Positions 28,009 to 36,645 of a DNA stretch of 64,000 nucleotides are shown here, one piece after another. Numbering within the stretch: position 1 is the stretch's first letter; each line of letters opens with the position of its first letter. Below the pieces are notes generated by a model. That model was not told the origin of the DNA, searched no databases, and saw only the letters and a program-made list of their open reading frames with translations. The position numbers were made by a program, and so were the translations under genes. Source of the stretch: Lentisphaera marina (GTDB taxonomy: Bacteria; Verrucomicrobiota; Lentisphaeria; Lentisphaerales; Lentisphaeraceae). Where the stretch lies: contig NZ_JAQZZL010000003.1 of assembly GCF_028745505.1 (NCBI RefSeq), positions 103,773-167,772 on the forward strand, in the 5' to 3' direction.

Positions 28009-28075
28009 TTCACTTTATTCATCCCTTACTTATTGCTAATTCATAGACTTAAGCATTAATTATCTTTAGATCTAC

Positions 28076-28103
28076 TTGACGCTAGCATTCATAAGGTTAT
28101 AGT
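28076..28103 (+). promoter_or_regulatory. Sigma-70-type promoter of rpsU
   Basis: TTGACG at 28076-28081 and TATAGT at 28098-28103 are spaced by 16 nt, close to the vegetative consensus. It predicts a 5' UTR of roughly 80 nt before the rpsU ATG. Confidence 0.6.
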
Positions 28104-28192
28104 ACCGACCTTTAAAAGTCATTTAGGCTACAAATTTTTATATAAACATTTCAATATTAAGTAATAAAATACATAAACTTTAAGGAAAGTAC

Positions 28193-28387
28193 ATGCCATC
28201 AGAAGTTAGTGCAAAAAAAGGCGAGCCGATCGATAAAGCTCTTAGACGTCTTAAAAAGAAATTGGACCGCGAAGGTGTACTTCGTGAATTGCGTAACCGT
28301 CGCTGCTACGAAAAACCCAGCGAAATCAAAAGACGTGAAGGCAAAAGCCTCGCTAAACGCATCAGAAAAGAGAATCGCATTCGCTAA
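28193..28387 (+). CDS. rpsU: 30S ribosomal protein S21
   Basis: 64-residue basic protein of the small subunit near the 16S 3' end, involved in initiation. It shows the S21 pattern: PIDKALRRLKKKLDREGVLRELR, YEKPSEIKRR, then a Lys/Arg-rich tail. SD AAGGAAAG precedes the ATG. It is followed by its own terminator, so it is probably monocistronic. Confidence 0.93.
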   Translation: MPSEVSAKKGEPIDKALRRLKKKLDREGVLRELRNRRCYEKPSEIKRREGKSLAKRIRKENRIR

Positions 28388-28411
28388 GCGAAAAGTTGAT
28401 TTACCCCTTTC

Positions 28412-28440
28412 AAGCTGGTCTTAACGACCAGCTTTCTTTG
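28412..28440 (+). terminator. Intrinsic terminator of rpsU
   Basis: AAGCTGGTC (28412-28420), loop TTAAC, GACCAGCTT (28426-28434), followed by TCTTTGTTT. It lies 24 nt past the rpsU stop and before metG. Confidence 0.8.
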
Positions 28441-28468
28441 TTTATGTCGATTCAAAAAGAACCCCACC

Positions 28469-30607
28469 ATGAGTAAAAAACGCTTAATCACCTCAGCTCT
28501 TCCCTACGTTAATAATGAACCCCACCTCGGAAATTTAATCGGCTGTGTACTATCGGCTGACTGCTTCGCTCGCTTTTCGCGATCCAAGAACTACGAAACT
28601 CTATATATCTGTGGGACAGACGAATACGGAACAGCTACCGAGACCAAAGCAGCGCAAGAAGGCTTAAGCCCAAGAGAAATTTGCGACAAGTACCACGTCA
28701 TTCACAAAAATATTTACGAGCACTTTAATATTAGTTTTGATGCTTTTGGACGCACATCTACTGACATCCATACCGAAACGGTTCAAGAGATCTTTAATCA
28801 AGTAGCCGATAATGATCACTTTAAAATTGTAGAGAACGAGCAATTCTACAGCGAAAGCATGAACAAATTCTTAGCTGATAGACTCATCAATGGCACCTGC
28901 CCAAAATGCGGCTATGACGATGCCAGAGGCGATCAATGCGATGGTTGCGGTGCACTTTTAACTCCCACAGAGCTCATCGACCCAAAGTGTAGTCTTGACA
29001 AATGCACGCCCGTTCTTCGCAGCACAAAACATCTTCATCTCAACTTACCTGAACTGAGCTCTAATTTAGAAGTATGGCAGAACCACTCTATTGAAACAGG
29101 ACATTGGCCAAATAACGCTGATACAACAACACGTTCATGGATGAAGCGCGGTCTTGAATCTCGCGCCATTACAAGAGATTTAAAATGGGGCGTCCCCGTT
29201 CCTTATGAAGGTTTCACTGACAAAGTTTTTTATGTATGGTTTGATGCTCCTATTGGTTATGTTTCCATTACTCGTGGCGCATACCCCGACACCTGGAAAG
29301 ATTGGTGGCACGACCCCGACAACACACAACTCTACCAATTCATGGCAAAAGATAACATCCCGTTCCATTCAGTTATTTTTCCTGCCACACAAATCGCCTC
29401 TGGTGATAAATGGACTATGTGCCATCATTTAGCCTCTACAGAATACTTGAACTACGAAGATACAAAATTTTCAAAATCTCGTAATATTGGTGTTTTCGGC
29501 TCAGATGTCATCGATTCCGGTATCGATGTCGACCTATGGCGCTTTTATCTCTTGGCTATTCGACCTGAAAAACAAGATTCTGCTTTTACTTGGCAGGAGT
29601 TTTTTGATAAAGTCAACAACGAATTTTTGGATAATATCGGCAACTTAGTCAATCGCTCATTGGTATACGCCAATAAAAACTTTCCCGGCCCCATCACTCT
29701 TTGCGATGCGAGCGAAGCTCAGGAAGAGTTTAAGAAGAAAGCACAGGAACTCATAAAAAGTATCACCGAAGCTTTTGAAGCCTGCTCATTCCGTGAAGCT
29801 ATTCGTTTAACTCTTACACTCGGAAAACTTGGCAACAAATTCTTCCAGGATGAAGAACCCTGGGTAAAAATCAAAGAAGGTAAGGAAGACGAAGTACGTA
29901 GCTCAATCAACATTCTCGTTCATTTGGTCCGCGACATCTCTATTTTACTCTCTCCTGCCATGCCCGACACGGCTCAGAGAATCCAATCATTTATTGGTCT
30001 AAAAGATTTAAAATGGGATCAACTAGGCGACTTTAGCAATCTAGCTGGTCAAGAAGTCAGTAAGCCAAGTATTCTTTTCCCTAAACTCGATACTAAGCGC
30101 GTCGAAAAGCTACGCAGCAAGTTTTCTGGTGAAACGGATGTTTTTGAAAAAGTTGATCTTCGTGTAGGAAAAATCAATTCTGCAAAAATCCACCCCGAAG
30201 CCGATCACCTCTACGTTTTAGAAGTTGACCTCGGGGAAGATAAAACTCGTACAATATGCTCTGGCTTGGCCAAACAAATTGATGCAGATACACTCATCGA
30301 CAAACATATTGTCGTTGTTGCCAATTTAGCTCCTGCGGAGTTACGTGGTGTAGCTTCTGAAGGTATGGTTTTATCTGTAGCGAAAAAGAAAAAGCTAGAA
30401 GTCTTGGACGCAGGAAACATATCTGTCGGCACTTACGTACTTCGCAAAGAAGATAAAGTCCAAAACAAAGAAGAAATCACGATTGATCAATTTAAAGAAG
30501 TCAGTCTTCGAGTTAAGGATGGTTTAGCTGTATGTGATGGCGAAACCCTCTATGCTGATGGACAAGAATTGAAAACTGTAGAAATCCTCAATGGTAAATT
30601 AGCCTAG
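28469..30607 (+). CDS. metG: Methionyl-tRNA synthetase
   Basis: Charges tRNA-Met. 712 residues. The class I motifs are NEPHLGN (HIGH equivalent) near the N-terminus and KFSKS (KMSKS equivalent, Phe for Met). A zinc knuckle CPKCGYDDARGDQCDGCG lies near 147-165. The anticodon-binding helical domain follows, then a C-terminal EMAP-II/Trbp111-like tRNA-binding domain (from about 555, KVDLRVGKI...ICSGL...LRG). This is the long, homodimeric form. Confidence 0.96.
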   Translation: MSKKRLITSALPYVNNEPHLGNLIGCVLSADCFARFSRSKNYETLYICGTDEYGTATETKAAQEGLSPREICDKYHVIHKNIYEHFNISFDAFGRTSTDIHTETVQEIFNQVADNDHFKIVENEQFYSESMNKFLADRLINGTCPKCGYDDARGDQCDGCGALLTPTELIDPKCSLDKCTPVLRSTKHLHLNLPELSSNLEVWQNHSIETGHWPNNADTTTRSWMKRGLESRAITRDLKWGVPVPYEGFTDKVFYVWFDAPIGYVSITRGAYPDTWKDWWHDPDNTQLYQFMAKDNIPFHSVIFPATQIASGDKWTMCHHLASTEYLNYEDTKFSKSRNIGVFGSDVIDSGIDVDLWRFYLLAIRPEKQDSAFTWQEFFDKVNNEFLDNIGNLVNRSLVYANKNFPGPITLCDASEAQEEFKKKAQELIKSITEAFEACSFREAIRLTLTLGKLGNKFFQDEEPWVKIKEGKEDEVRSSINILVHLVRDISILLSPAMPDTAQRIQSFIGLKDLKWDQLGDFSNLAGQEVSKPSILFPKLDTKRVEKLRSKFSGETDVFEKVDLRVGKINSAKIHPEADHLYVLEVDLGEDKTRTICSGLAKQIDADTLIDKHIVVVANLAPAELRGVASEGMVLSVAKKKKLEVLDAGNISVGTYVLRKEDKVQNKEEITIDQFKEVSLRVKDGLAVCDGETLYADGQELKTVEILNGKLA

Positions 30608-30627
30608 TCATCACCATGACCTTAATT

Positions 30628-30656
30628 GAGTGAGTTTCACTTATTAAAACTCACTC
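30628..30656 (+). other. Perfect hairpin after metG
   Basis: GAGTGAGTTT (30628-30637) and AAACTCACTC (30647-30656) form a perfect 10-bp stem with a 9-nt loop, 20 nt after the metG stop. There is no U tract on either strand, so it may be a 3'-end stabiliser or Rho-linked end rather than an intrinsic terminator. Confidence 0.5.
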
Positions 30657-30721
30657 ACACTTAAGCTATTGCTCTAAGAAAAAAATGGCATATCTTATGC
30701 CAACTACATAAGGAACACGTA

Positions 30722-31267
30722 ATGAAAAAAATGCTCAGCTTATTTACACTCATCTTTACTGCCTGCTCTAACCCGCAGTACAACGTAAAAGAAAAATCAC
30801 TTCATGAATTCATCGTAAAAGATATCGATGGTAAAGAATTCAAATTAGATAGCCTCAAAGGTAAAACTGTATTAGTTGTCAATGTGGCAAGTAAATGCGG
30901 CCTCACAAAACAATACACTGATTTACAGAAACTCTATGAAAAATACAAGGGACAAAACTTTGTTATTGTGGGTTTCCCTGCGAATGACTTCATGGGACAA
31001 GAACCTGGTAGCAATGAAGACATCAAAACCTTCTGTGCTACTAAATATAATGTATCATTCCCAATGATGAGTAAAATTTCTGTAAAAGGCGACGAAATAG
31101 CCCCTATCTATAAATTCCTAGTATCGGACCCTAAACACGGTGGTAAGATCAAATGGAATTTTGATAAATTCCTCGTCGACAAAGATGGTAAAATCATCAA
31201 TCGTTTTAGCCCTAGAACTAAACCACTTGATGCTAAACTCACAAAAGCGATTCAGGATACCCTATAA
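30722..31267 (+). CDS. Glutathione peroxidase-like lipoprotein
   Basis: Thiol peroxidase of the GPx family, 181 residues. A lipobox FTAC (Cys15) suggests it is anchored outside the cytoplasmic membrane. Peroxidatic Cys59 is in NVASKCGLT. The motif GFPANDFMGQEPG has Asp89 where the catalytic tetrad usually has Gln (NQF); the Trp and Asn of KWNFDKFL are kept. Bacterial GPx proteins with Cys often use thioredoxin rather than glutathione. SD AAGGAA upstream. Confidence 0.88.
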   Translation: MKKMLSLFTLIFTACSNPQYNVKEKSLHEFIVKDIDGKEFKLDSLKGKTVLVVNVASKCGLTKQYTDLQKLYEKYKGQNFVIVGFPANDFMGQEPGSNEDIKTFCATKYNVSFPMMSKISVKGDEIAPIYKFLVSDPKHGGKIKWNFDKFLVDKDGKIINRFSPRTKPLDAKLTKAIQDTL

Positions 31268-31270
31268 AGA

Positions 31271-31597
31271 ATGCAGCAAATATCAGGATCTGGGCAAGGC
31301 TTCTTCTCTAGCTTAATGTTATTTTTAATGCGACTTTGGCGCTTTATTGCCCTTAGTCTCTTAGCAATTGTGGCACTTATTTTAGGTGCTGCTGCTTTCC
31401 TGATTATAATCGTACCACTGATTATTTACCTTCTCATTACCAAGAGAAAATTTATCAACGTCATGCGCAGTAGTACCTCTCGCTTTAACAATAAGAGCTC
31501 AGCTCAAACCTTCAAAAATTTTTCCTCACAACAGGCACCTCCATTTCAAAGCCAAGAAGAAGAGGTTGACATCGATATCCCTGCAAAAAAAGATTAA
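31271..31597 (+). CDS. Small membrane protein, unknown
   Basis: 108 residues, not recognised. A long hydrophobic stretch (about 15-58) makes one or two membrane helices; the remainder is a polar, Ser/Gln-rich tail ending in acidic EEEVDIDIPAKKD. It starts 3 nt after the peroxidase stop, so it is probably co-transcribed, and overlaps the end of the convergent pseudouridine synthase gene by 4 nt. Confidence 0.55.
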   Translation: MQQISGSGQGFFSSLMLFLMRLWRFIALSLLAIVALILGAAAFLIIIVPLIIYLLITKRKFINVMRSSTSRFNNKSSAQTFKNFSSQQAPPFQSQEEEVDIDIPAKKD

Positions 31598-32313
31598 TTA
31601 AAGAAAGCCACTTCTTCCGTGCTCAAATCTCGCCATTGGCCCTCAGCTAGATCTTCATCTAGGATTAAATCCCCTATCTGTTCACGATGAAGACTTTTGA
31701 CCATATTACCAACAGCCTCGAACATACGTTTAACCTGATGATAGCGACCTTCCGTAATTTTTAAGCGATAGGTTTTTGCATCTATCTTCTCAATCTTGGC
31801 TGGCGCAGTAATCTTGTCATCTCCATCCAAATAGACGCCCTCTTCCAGCTCCTTCATATCCTCTAGACTCAATTCAGATGCACTGCCAACTAAATAAGTT
31901 TTCTCGCACTTCCTTTTTGGCGATGTAATTCCGTGTGCCCATGTCCCATCATCAGTCAGAATTACTAGACCCGTCGTATCAATATCCAAGCGACCACAGG
32001 AAAAAGGCTCTCGGCTTGCCAAAGCTGGTGGCAGTAAATCTAAGACAGTTTTCAAACGCTCATCTTTGGCTGCACACACATAAGCTTTGGGCTTATGTAA
32101 CATGAAATAAATTGTTTCGCGATACTCTAAAATTTCGTCATCAAAAGTAACGACATCATTCTTTAGATCCACCATCGTCTTCCCCTGCTTCTGCGGAATG
32201 TTATTTAATTTCACAAAACCATTTTTCAGCGCCCTAGTCGCCTCGGAACGAGTTAGATCAGTACATTTGGCTATCAATTTATCCAAACGTACTTTTGACT
32301 TTACTTTTGCCAT
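31594..32313 (-). CDS. RsuA-family pseudouridine synthase
   Basis: Converts uridine to pseudouridine in rRNA. An N-terminal S4 RNA-binding domain (KVRLDKLIAKCTDLTRSEATRAL) is followed by the catalytic domain with GRLDIDTTGLVILTDDG, whose second Asp is the catalytic residue in this family, and HQVKRMFEAVGN. Length and layout suit RsuA (16S U516) or RluB/E/F. I use the ATG at 32313, preceded by AAGGA; an in-frame start at 32352 adds 13 residues without SD. Confidence 0.88.
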   Translation of the reverse strand: MAKVKSKVRLDKLIAKCTDLTRSEATRALKNGFVKLNNIPQKQGKTMVDLKNDVVTFDDEILEYRETIYFMLHKPKAYVCAAKDERLKTVLDLLPPALASREPFSCGRLDIDTTGLVILTDDGTWAHGITSPKRKCEKTYLVGSASELSLEDMKELEEGVYLDGDDKITAPAKIEKIDAKTYRLKITEGRYHQVKRMFEAVGNMVKSLHREQIGDLILDEDLAEGQWRDLSTEEVAFFN

Positions 32314-32468
32314 TTTTTCATCCTTGAATATTTTCTTTTCACATAAAGCCATATTGCGTATTCCGCAAGCCGGAAAGCATAGAATAAAACACTAGCCAAG
32401 CTTATAAACTTGAACTTGTAAGTCATTAAAACAGTCATATTTTCAGCTCAAAATAACAAGGAAATATA

Positions 32469-32984
32469 ATGGACCCCGATCTATTCAATCTCAGTGGCCT
32501 CAGTGAACCACAAAGCGAAGAAGCCTCATCCGAGAACACCGAAATCTCTATGGCCGAGCTACTTGACCAACTCTACCAAGACATCAGCTCTATAGTAAAT
32601 AACGAAGAGACCGATGCTCAATCTGTTGAAGTCGCTTGGTTTACAGGAGAAAAAGTTCGAAAAGTTCTCGGTTTCATCCAAGGCTCACCTAAAGCTCCCG
32701 AAGCTCTCAAAGAACTCACTAAACATCTCGACGAGATTACTAAGGGAAAAATCAACGAAGACAACACATTAAACTACGTTCGCTTTGCAGAAACTTTCCC
32801 TGATATCCAAATCGTCTCGCGCTTAAGTGAAAAACTCGACCTCAAACACTTCCTCATCATATGTGAATTAGATGACGACATGCACCGCATTTTCTATGGC
32901 GAAAAGTGCTTTGCCGAAAATTGGTCGACCGAAGCTCTAGAAGCCGCAATTAGCAATAAGTTATTTGAAGACGAGTACAAATAA
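32469..32984 (+). CDS. DUF1016-N-like orphan protein
   Basis: 171 residues. After an acidic N-terminus, residues about 50-165 follow the pattern of the DUF1016 (YhcG) N-terminal domain: a WFTGEKVRKVLGF helix, a LTKHLDEITKG segment, FAETFPDIQIVSRLSEKLDLKHFLI and WSTEALEAAI. The C-terminal PDDEXK nuclease domain of full YhcG proteins is absent. It may be a remnant or a stand-alone domain. SD AAGGA precedes the ATG. Confidence 0.55.
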   Translation: MDPDLFNLSGLSEPQSEEASSENTEISMAELLDQLYQDISSIVNNEETDAQSVEVAWFTGEKVRKVLGFIQGSPKAPEALKELTKHLDEITKGKINEDNTLNYVRFAETFPDIQIVSRLSEKLDLKHFLIICELDDDMHRIFYGEKCFAENWSTEALEAAISNKLFEDEYK

Positions 32985-33196
32985 AGTTTAGTTAAATCAG
33001 ACAAGTTCCTCCTCAGCAGTATTTGCCGTGATTAACATAACATCTATGGGACAACCAATGACTGAGCCTTCTTCAAAACAAAAACATCCATCTAACAAAT
33101 AGAAGTTGTTTACACGGAAAGATGTATTAAAGAGTTAGTTTTTCCTGTTCTATCAGATAACTGTATCAAAATTTCTAAAAAACTTTGTCCCTATAA

Positions 33197-33230
33197 AAAA
33201 AGCCCCGTACTCATATGAATACGGGACTTT
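33197..33230 (-). terminator. Intrinsic terminator of the aldolase gene
   Basis: AAAAGCCCCGTA pairs with TACGGGACTTT (one C-A mismatch) around a 10-nt loop. On the minus strand the stem is followed by seven T. It lies 27 nt past the fba stop. The flanking 32985-33196 shows no other gene. Confidence 0.82.
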
Positions 33231-33256
33231 AAAATTTTTAAGGTTTAACTAAAAAA

Positions 33257-34336
33257 TTAGTTAAGGCCTTTACCGTTAAGGTCTGAGAATGCCTGCTCAA
33301 TACGAGCAACATAAGACTCTTGACCTTTACGCAACCATACGCGCGGATCGTAGAATTTCTTATTTGGCTTGTCGTCACCCTCCGGGTTACCAATTTGACC
33401 TTGGAGGTAAGCTTCTTTTTCTTTATAGAAGTTCATTACACCTTCCCAAGTTGCCCACTGAGTATCTGTATCGATGTTCATTTTGATTACACCGTAAGAG
33501 ATTGACTCTGTGATTTCTTCTTGGCTTGAACCTGAACCACCGTGGAAAACGAAGTTTACTGGGTTGTCAGATTCAGTATTGAATTTTTCTTTGATGTAAG
33601 CTTGTGAATCGCGGAGGATAGTAGGAGTAAGCTTTACGTTACCAGGCTTATAAACACCGTGAACGTTACCGAAAGATGCAGCAATTGTGAAGTTAGGGCT
33701 GATTTTGCTAAGACGCTCGTAAGCTTCTGCAACTTCTGAAGGCTGAGTGTAAAGTTTAGACTCATCCATGTCAGTGTTATCAACACCGTCTTCTTCACCA
33801 CCTGTGCAACCAAGTTCGATTTCGAGAGTCATGTCCATTTTAGCCATACGCTCGAGGTATCTTTCGCAAGTAGAAAGGTTTTCTTCGAGTGACTCTTCTG
33901 AGAGGTCAATCATGTGTGAAGAGAAAAGTGGCTTACCAGTTTCAGCGAAATGCTTTTCTGATGCATCGAGGAGACCGTCGATCCAAGGAAGAAGCTTCTT
34001 AGCAGCGTGGTCAGTGTGAAGAATGACAGGGATTCCGTAAGCTTCTGCTAATTCGTGTACGTGCTTTGCACCAGCAACTGAACCGAGAACTTGAGCTTTT
34101 TGACCTTCAAGTTTAAGACCTTTACCAGCGTAGAAAGTACCGCCACCGTTAGAGAACTGAATGATAACTGGTGAGCCAACTTTTGCAGCGGCTTCCATAA
34201 CACCATTTACAGACTCAGTACCTACACAGTTAACTGCAGGAAGAGCTGCTTTGTTTGCTTTACAAACTTCAAAGATTTTATTTAGGTCGTCACCAGTAGC
34301 AACACCGGGTTTTACGAGATCTAATACTTTAGCCAT
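33257..34336 (-). CDS. fbaA: Class II fructose-bisphosphate aldolase
   Basis: Zn-dependent aldolase interconverting fructose 1,6-bisphosphate and the two triose phosphates. 359 residues, class IIA like E. coli FbaA. Motifs: HTDHAAKKLLPWID (catalytic Asp and zinc His), SSHMIDLSEE, LEIELGCTGGEEDGVDN, and FVFHGGSGS phosphate loop. Together with PPi-phosphofructokinase it forms the reversible centre of glycolysis here. Single gene. Confidence 0.96.
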   Translation of the reverse strand: MAKVLDLVKPGVATGDDLNKIFEVCKANKAALPAVNCVGTESVNGVMEAAAKVGSPVIIQFSNGGGTFYAGKGLKLEGQKAQVLGSVAGAKHVHELAEAYGIPVILHTDHAAKKLLPWIDGLLDASEKHFAETGKPLFSSHMIDLSEESLEENLSTCERYLERMAKMDMTLEIELGCTGGEEDGVDNTDMDESKLYTQPSEVAEAYERLSKISPNFTIAASFGNVHGVYKPGNVKLTPTILRDSQAYIKEKFNTESDNPVNFVFHGGSGSSQEEITESISYGVIKMNIDTDTQWATWEGVMNFYKEKEAYLQGQIGNPEGDDKPNKKFYDPRVWLRKGQESYVARIEQAFSDLNGKGLN

Positions 34337-34453
34337 AATTTTGTTTACCTTATGTTTTCTTGTCTTTTTTGAGAATGTTGTTGTGTTTTATTAACGCCCT
34401 AACTGTAATTAAAGGGCTTCATAAAGCAAGTTATTTTTTTTCTCGAGTGTGTC

Positions 34454-35782
34454 TTAATTTTTCATGAAGTTTTTCTGGTAGAGAACAAAGGCATCACGAT
34501 TACCCATCTCTGCAGATTTCTTCAACATCAGCTCTGCTTGATTACGGTTAGACTTCAGGTATTTACCATCAAGATAAATACGCCCTAATTCATAAAGTGC
34601 TCCAGCGTGATTTTGCACAGCTGCTTTCTGATAATTGATAATAGCTTTACTAATATCTTTTTTGACATCTTCACCAACTTCATACATATAAGCTAGGACA
34701 TACAATGCTTGAGCATAGCCCTGATCAGCTGATCTTTGGTAATAATCCAAACCACGTTCAACATTGACTTTGGTTCCAATACCTCTCAAATGACAAACAC
34801 CTGCATTATATAAACCACTTGAATCACCCAAACGCGCCGCTTTTTCGTACCAACTGTAAGCCGTTTCCAAATTAGATGGAACACCCATGCCAACTGAATA
34901 ACAGTTACCTAAAGCCACTTGAGCTGGGGGGAAATTTTGATTCGCTGCACGCAAAAACCAATTGACGGCAATTTCATTGTCTTTACGAACACCAATGCCA
35001 TTTTGGTAACAATAAGCAACGCGTGCCTCTGAAACCGGATTACCATTATCTGCCGATAACATCAACCATTTTAAAGCTTCCTTGGGATCATACACTGAAG
35101 GGTACTCGCTATTATTTGAGAACTCCGCCATTTTTAATTGTGCATCAGCATTTCCCTTCTGAGCACTTTCTTTATACAAATTAATAGCATCCAAGACTCT
35201 CTTTGGTCCGCCTAGGCCACGCTCATAATATTCGGCAAGACGACTAATCGCTCTGTAGTCTTTAATTAATGAAGCCTCCTGAAAATAACGGATTGCCTTT
35301 TCATAATCTTCTCTTCTATCCAAAAGTAAGGCCGCATTAATATTTGCTTGCGCTAATCCAAAGTCAGCTGCTTTCATATAATACTTCAAAGCGTCATCTT
35401 CATTTTTTTCAACGCCATCACCCCTTATATAAAGGTTGGCTAAGTTATACATGCATTGACGGTCATTCTTATCGGCACCACGACGCCACCATTGTGCTGC
35501 CATTGCAGTATCTTTCTCTAGGCCCAAACGTCCGTAGAAATAGTTGTTACCCAATTCCAAAATCGCCGATTTACTACCCGCTTGCGCAGCAGTTTCTAGT
35601 TTCTCTAAACGTTTTGCTTGGATTTTTTCACGTTCTTCTTTTTTCAATTCTTCATCGAGAATGGGATCCGCAGTCTTACCGCGATCAATAGGGTTCAAAT
35701 CCAAATCCCTTTGGACTTGAGCGAAAATTGTTAGACTACTTAAAAAGAGAATCATCTGGACGATTCTTAGGCTTGTAAACAT
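34454..35782 (-). CDS. Sel1-repeat secreted protein
   Basis: 442 residues. Residues 1-22 are a signal peptide ending near IFAQ. From about 50 onward there are roughly ten Sel1 (SLR) helical repeats of about 36 residues, with the pattern A...LG..Y..G.GV..D...A..W...AA. Sel1 proteins scaffold protein-protein contacts. Partner and location beyond export are unknown. It is divergent from larB. Confidence 0.85.
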   Translation of the reverse strand: MFTSLRIVQMILFLSSLTIFAQVQRDLDLNPIDRGKTADPILDEELKKEEREKIQAKRLEKLETAAQAGSKSAILELGNNYFYGRLGLEKDTAMAAQWWRRGADKNDRQCMYNLANLYIRGDGVEKNEDDALKYYMKAADFGLAQANINAALLLDRREDYEKAIRYFQEASLIKDYRAISRLAEYYERGLGGPKRVLDAINLYKESAQKGNADAQLKMAEFSNNSEYPSVYDPKEALKWLMLSADNGNPVSEARVAYCYQNGIGVRKDNEIAVNWFLRAANQNFPPAQVALGNCYSVGMGVPSNLETAYSWYEKAARLGDSSGLYNAGVCHLRGIGTKVNVERGLDYYQRSADQGYAQALYVLAYMYEVGEDVKKDISKAIINYQKAAVQNHAGALYELGRIYLDGKYLKSNRNQAELMLKKSAEMGNRDAFVLYQKNFMKN

Positions 35783-35889
35783 TTAGGACCTCTTTATTTG
35801 ATAGATTTAGTCATTTTTAACTTCGCATATAATACTCTAGGAATTACTTTTTGCGATAAAATAAAAATTCAAACCATGGGTTTAAACGC

Positions 35890-36645
35890 ATGAATCAGAA
35901 GAAGTCACTAGAAAGCCTCCTTAATCAGCTCGAAGAGAAAGGTATTAAGGAAAATAAAATCCTTCTTGAACTCGAACGCGCTTTTCTTAAAGCTGATCCC
36001 ACCACTTTTATTGACCACCAACGCGAAGAGCGGTGTGGTTACCCTGAAGTCATTTACGGGCTACACAAAAATGCGCAAAGAATTCTTTCTGCCGCGGAAG
36101 AAATTTTGAAACTAAAATCACAAGTCCTTATTAGCCGCATTGACGAAAGCAAAGCTGAACTTATCCTTAAACACTACCCTAAGGCTTTTTATTCCCCCGA
36201 AGCACAGGTTCTTTTTATCGGTGAATTTGAACAAAAATTCCAGTCAAAGCTCCTTATAATTAGTGCCGGAACCAGCGATGAATCAGTCGTCAAAGAAGCC
36301 TATTATTGTGCCAAAGCTTTTGGCATAAACCCTCAGCTCATCCAAGACCTAGGGGTAGCCGGCTTACACCGCTTGCTCACTTATCAAAAAGAGATTTCTG
36401 AAGCCGATTGTATTATTATTGCCGCCGGAATGGAAGGCGCCCTCCCCAGTGTCATTGGTGGCTTAACTACCGCTCCCATTATCGCCATCCCCACGAGTGT
36501 TGGTTATGGCGCCAACATGGATGGAGTCACTACAGCGATGGCCATGCTTAGCTCCTGTGCATCCGGTCTATCAGTGGTCAATATAGATAATGGTTTTGGT
36601 GCAGCTTATGCCGCCCTTAGAATGATAAAAACTTTTGAAAAATAA
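35890..36645 (+). CDS. larB: Nickel-pincer cofactor biosynthesis protein LarB
   Basis: 251 residues. LarB carboxylates and hydrolyses nicotinic acid adenine dinucleotide in making the nickel-pincer cofactor of lactate racemase-type enzymes. Visible: N-terminal HQREERCGYPEVI, then the PurE-like core with SAGTSDESV, AGMEGALPSVIGGL, IAIPTSVGYGA and NIDNGFGAA. larC, larE and larA are not in the window. folC starts right after the stop with no spacer. Confidence 0.92.
   Translation: MNQKKSLESLLNQLEEKGIKENKILLELERAFLKADPTTFIDHQREERCGYPEVIYGLHKNAQRILSAAEEILKLKSQVLISRIDESKAELILKHYPKAFYSPEAQVLFIGEFEQKFQSKLLIISAGTSDESVVKEAYYCAKAFGINPQLIQDLGVAGLHRLLTYQKEISEADCIIIAAGMEGALPSVIGGLTTAPIIAIPTSVGYGANMDGVTTAMAMLSSCASGLSVVNIDNGFGAAYAALRMIKTFEK

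Noticed and set aside
32985..33196. Short gene between the DUF1016-like gene and the aldolase
   Set aside because: The longest ATG frame is about 17 codons and lacks an SD.
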